From Periconia sp. R9002 (Eukaryota > Ascomycota > Dothideomycetes > Pleosporales > Periconiaceae): a stretch of DNA of 64,000 nt. The notes under the pieces were generated by a model. The model was not told the origin of the DNA. It saw only the letters and a program-made list of their open reading frames with translations, and did not search any database. Position 1 is the stretch's first letter; each line of letters begins with the position of its first letter. Location of the stretch: assembly GCA_023627715.1 (NCBI GenBank), contig JAMAHW010000005.1:744001-808000 (forward strand), given 5' to 3'. Below are positions 61,868 to 64,000 of this stretch, in pieces. The translations under genes and the position numbers were made by a program.

Positions 61868-62531
61868 ATGGCATCCATCATGCGCCCCAGCCTGCTCAGG
61901 CAATCCCAAACCGCCTCCCAACGAGTCTACTCCACCTTCGCCCGCCAGCCATCACTGCGACCCGCCTTCGCTATCGCTTCATCCACCAGGGTCGCCGCTT
62001 TTCACGCAACTCCCCGTCAAGAAATATTGCCCGCTCTTCCTCAGAAGATCACAGGAACCCTCAATGAGCCAGTTAAAGTTCCTGACCCAAGTCCCGCCCA
62101 TGGATCGTATCACTGGTCGTTTGAAAGAATCGTATCTGCTGGCCTCATACCTTTGACTATCGCACCTTTCGCTGCTGGTTCCCTTAACCCGGTTATGGAT
62201 TCCGTCCTGTGTGCATTGCTAGTTGTTCACTCGCACATTGGGTTCGAGTAGGTCTTCTCCACATCCATTCCGCGTCTCTGAGCAGTGTCACATGCCATAC
62301 CCACATGCTATGAAACATTGTCCATGATCCCGACGACAGAAGAGCTAACCATCTCTATTGTGTAGATCCTGCATCATCGACTACTTCCCCAAGCGCCGCG
62401 TGCCCAACCTCTACAGGGCTTCCATGTGGGCTCTCCGCCTCGGCACCATCACACTCGGTGTGGCCCTCTATTCGTTCGAGACCAACGATATCGGCATCAC
62501 CGAGCTGATCGCCAAACTGTGGAATGCTTAG
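61868..62531 (+). CDS. SDH4: Succinate dehydrogenase membrane anchor subunit (CybS)
   Basis: Two exons: 61868-62247 and 62366-62531; 181 aa. It is the small cytochrome-b anchor of complex II in the inner mitochondrial membrane and, with SdhC, forms the ubiquinone site. The presequence (about 1-50) is rich in Arg, Ser and Ala (MASIMRPSLLRQSQTASQRV). GSYHWSFERIVSAGLIPLTI starts the first TM helix. The second helix contains LLVVHSHIGFESCIIDYFPK, with the heme-ligand-type histidine and the quinone-site Asp-Tyr; this motif is complete only after the 118-bp intron is removed. The third helix is about 150-168 (ALRLGTITLGVALYSF). Length matches the family. Divergent from MPP-beta. Confidence 0.95.
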
Positions 62532-63318
62532 ATGGGGTTGGAGATGCTGGGTGCATCAAGTGGTCGTGTGGTTGGGTAAGGAACTTGGGGGGTGACGTCT
62601 TTCGGGCGGGCGGAAGGATGGTTGGGTGAATGACGAACTTGGATAGATATCATTTTATCCATGCAGTGGAAGGGAAAAAGGGCAAAAAATGGAAGCGAAG
62701 AAGGAAAGAGAGAAGGAAGGTGTTGATCGTTGTACTTGTTCGCCATCTTTTTCTCTTTGTTCTGTGTATGGGGGGGCAGTGTATACATGTATTGAAATCA
62801 CAACAAATCTTTTCCAACTTACATTGAGCCCGCACGCACAATTAACCATGCATATGTATATGTAGTGATTACTAATTATCAACTTTTTCCAATTTATAGC
62901 GTTTAGGCAACTAGGAAAGCGAGTTAACCACACCCCATACGAAGGAAAGGAAACGTAGGTACTTGTGTATGAGTGATGTTTTGAAGGTATCATGTATGTG
63001 CCCAAGTTGATGTATCTATATGTGTGTATATACGTGTGTGTGTACGTTGATATGTGAGGTTGACTCAAATAGATACAAGTACGTAGGTAGGTAAGTACCT
63101 AAAGATAGATATTTGTTATTGTATATAACAAAAGGTCTACACTGGAAAATTCGACGATCGGGTCAATTCTTGTAAATACGACGGAACGACATGTACATGT
63201 AGATGGATATAGTACGAAGGACAGAATGGATCAACGGTGCTGAAAAGAATGTAGAGGATATAATAGAGAAAACGTGATGGACGTAACTAAGCCCACAAGT
63301 CATCACTTACCAACCTTT

Positions 63319-63362
<44 letters not shown>

Positions 63363-63379
63363 CAAAACCAAAAGCGTCT
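62532..63379. other. Intergenic with (CA)n tract
   Basis: 3' region of SDH4 and of the partial gene. GTAGGTAGGTAAGTACCTA-type sequence lies at about 63083-63101. No gene recognised. Confidence 0.55.
63320..63361. repeat. (CA)n microsatellite
   Basis: About 21 uninterrupted CA units read directly in the sequence. Confidence 0.97.
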
Positions 63380-64000
63380 CTAAAGCCCATACCCCCTCAA
63401 CCACCTCGCCTCTCTAGCCTGGCGTTCCAACGCCATCCTCATCTCCGCCCCATACTCCCTCTCCCTCTCGCGCTCCCTCTGCCTTTCGCGGCTCCGCTCG
63501 AACTCTCCTTCCCCGGCCTCAGCCGCACCATCAAGGCGCTCCATCGCATCCAGGAAGACGTCGCCGCGACCGAAGCCCACGACGCCGAGCCGGCCGTCGC
63601 CGGTCCAGATGAGGATGTTGTTTTGGTTGAGGGGGACGGTGGGTTGTGCGGAGGGGGAAAGGAGCGAAGGGGAGACGGAAGGGAGGATCTTTTGCACGAT
63701 GTCGCCGGTCGAGAGGGGTGTTTCGAAGACGGTGCTTGCAGCGGCTGCTGTTCTTGGCGGTGCCGAGGAGAAAGAGAGATGCGTGGACGCGGAAGGAGAG
63801 GTTGGTTTCTGTATGTCCGGGTCGTTGATGTTGAAGTGCCGGACGGGCGTCGAAGCATCGCGCTCCACCCATTTCAAGTTGCCGTCACCGTCGGCGAAGA
63901 CAAGGCGAGTCCCGTGCGGCGCGACGGAGAGCAGTTTCGAGCTCGATGCTGTTTGCCGGTTTTGGTAGCATGCTGCGTTGTTGCGGGTCGTTCTGGAATC
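63380..64000 (-). CDS. Uncharacterised protein, C-terminal part (5' end beyond window)
   Basis: The frame is open on the minus strand from the window edge to a stop at 63380-63382, giving at least 206 residues. I do not recognise the family. The first visible part has beta-strand-like segments (LLSVAPHGTRLVFADGDGNL, then KWVERD and VRHFNINDPD), which resemble the blades of a WD40-like or F-box-associated propeller. A Ser/Thr/Pro-rich stretch follows, then QNNILIWTGDGRLGVVGFGR, another propeller-like strand pair. The protein ends in a long charged helix (GEFERSRERQREREREREYG) and LERQAREARWLRGYGL. The start codon lies outside the window. High GC and clean third-position bias support real coding sequence. 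Confidence 0.6.
   Translation of the reverse strand, partial: DSRTTRNNAACYQNRQTASSSKLLSVAPHGTRLVFADGDGNLKWVERDASTPVRHFNINDPDIQKPTSPSASTHLSFSSAPPRTAAAASTVFETPLSTGDIVQKILPSVSPSLLSPSAQPTVPLNQNNILIWTGDGRLGVVGFGRGDVFLDAMERLDGAAEAGEGEFERSRERQREREREREYGAEMRMALERQAREARWLRGYGL

Overview
The window is chromosomal DNA of a filamentous ascomycete (Pezizomycotina). The evidence is short introns (mostly 47-130 bp) with GTRNGT donors and CTRAY branch points, a Zn2Cys6 regulator, a group III hybrid histidine kinase with HAMP repeats, a SomA/Som1-type LisH regulator and a Mid2-like wall/membrane protein. I cannot assign a class or genus from sequence alone. Gene models were built by hand-splicing so that every exon junction keeps frame. 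None has been checked against RNA.

Layout from left to right, with strand: UDP-glucose 4-epimerase-like (+); Zn2Cys6 transcription factor (+); Ran/GSP1 GTPase (-); proteasome chaperone NAS2 (-); RhoGEF (+); SBDS-domain protein RTC3 (+); Mid2-like single-pass membrane protein (-). Next comes a 5.9-kb gene-poor stretch that holds a degraded TAP-type serine-hydrolase pseudogene and two foldback elements. It is followed by an unknown two-TM protein (-), the U5 snRNP WD40 protein (-), TRAPP subunit BET3 (+), SomA (+), 14-3-3 (-), mitochondrial ATPase inhibitor (+), nucleoporin NSP1 (-), LAA2-like trafficking protein (+), NIK1/OS-1 hybrid histidine kinase (+), a ULS1-like SNF2/RING ATPase (+), mitochondrial processing peptidase beta (-), succinate dehydrogenase anchor SDH4 (+), and the C-terminal part of an unknown protein (-) that runs off the right edge.

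Most genes are conserved housekeeping or signalling genes and do not form a biosynthetic cluster or an obvious new system. Several lie head to head over short or shared promoters: U5-40K/BET3 (315 bp), MPP-beta/SDH4 (343 bp, both mitochondrial, with a CCAAT-type site), NSP1/LAA2-like (569 bp) and NAS2/RhoGEF (889 bp, with a CCAAT-type site). 

The observations most worth a second look are: the decayed hydrolase next to foldback repeats; a 154-bp near-perfect hairpin; a 9-nt microexon in BET3; a tandem 30-residue duplication in the SNF2/RING protein that doubles a sumoylation-type motif; a repeated 17-bp palindromic sequence in the long NIK1 upstream region; and minimal uORFs in front of somA and NIK1.
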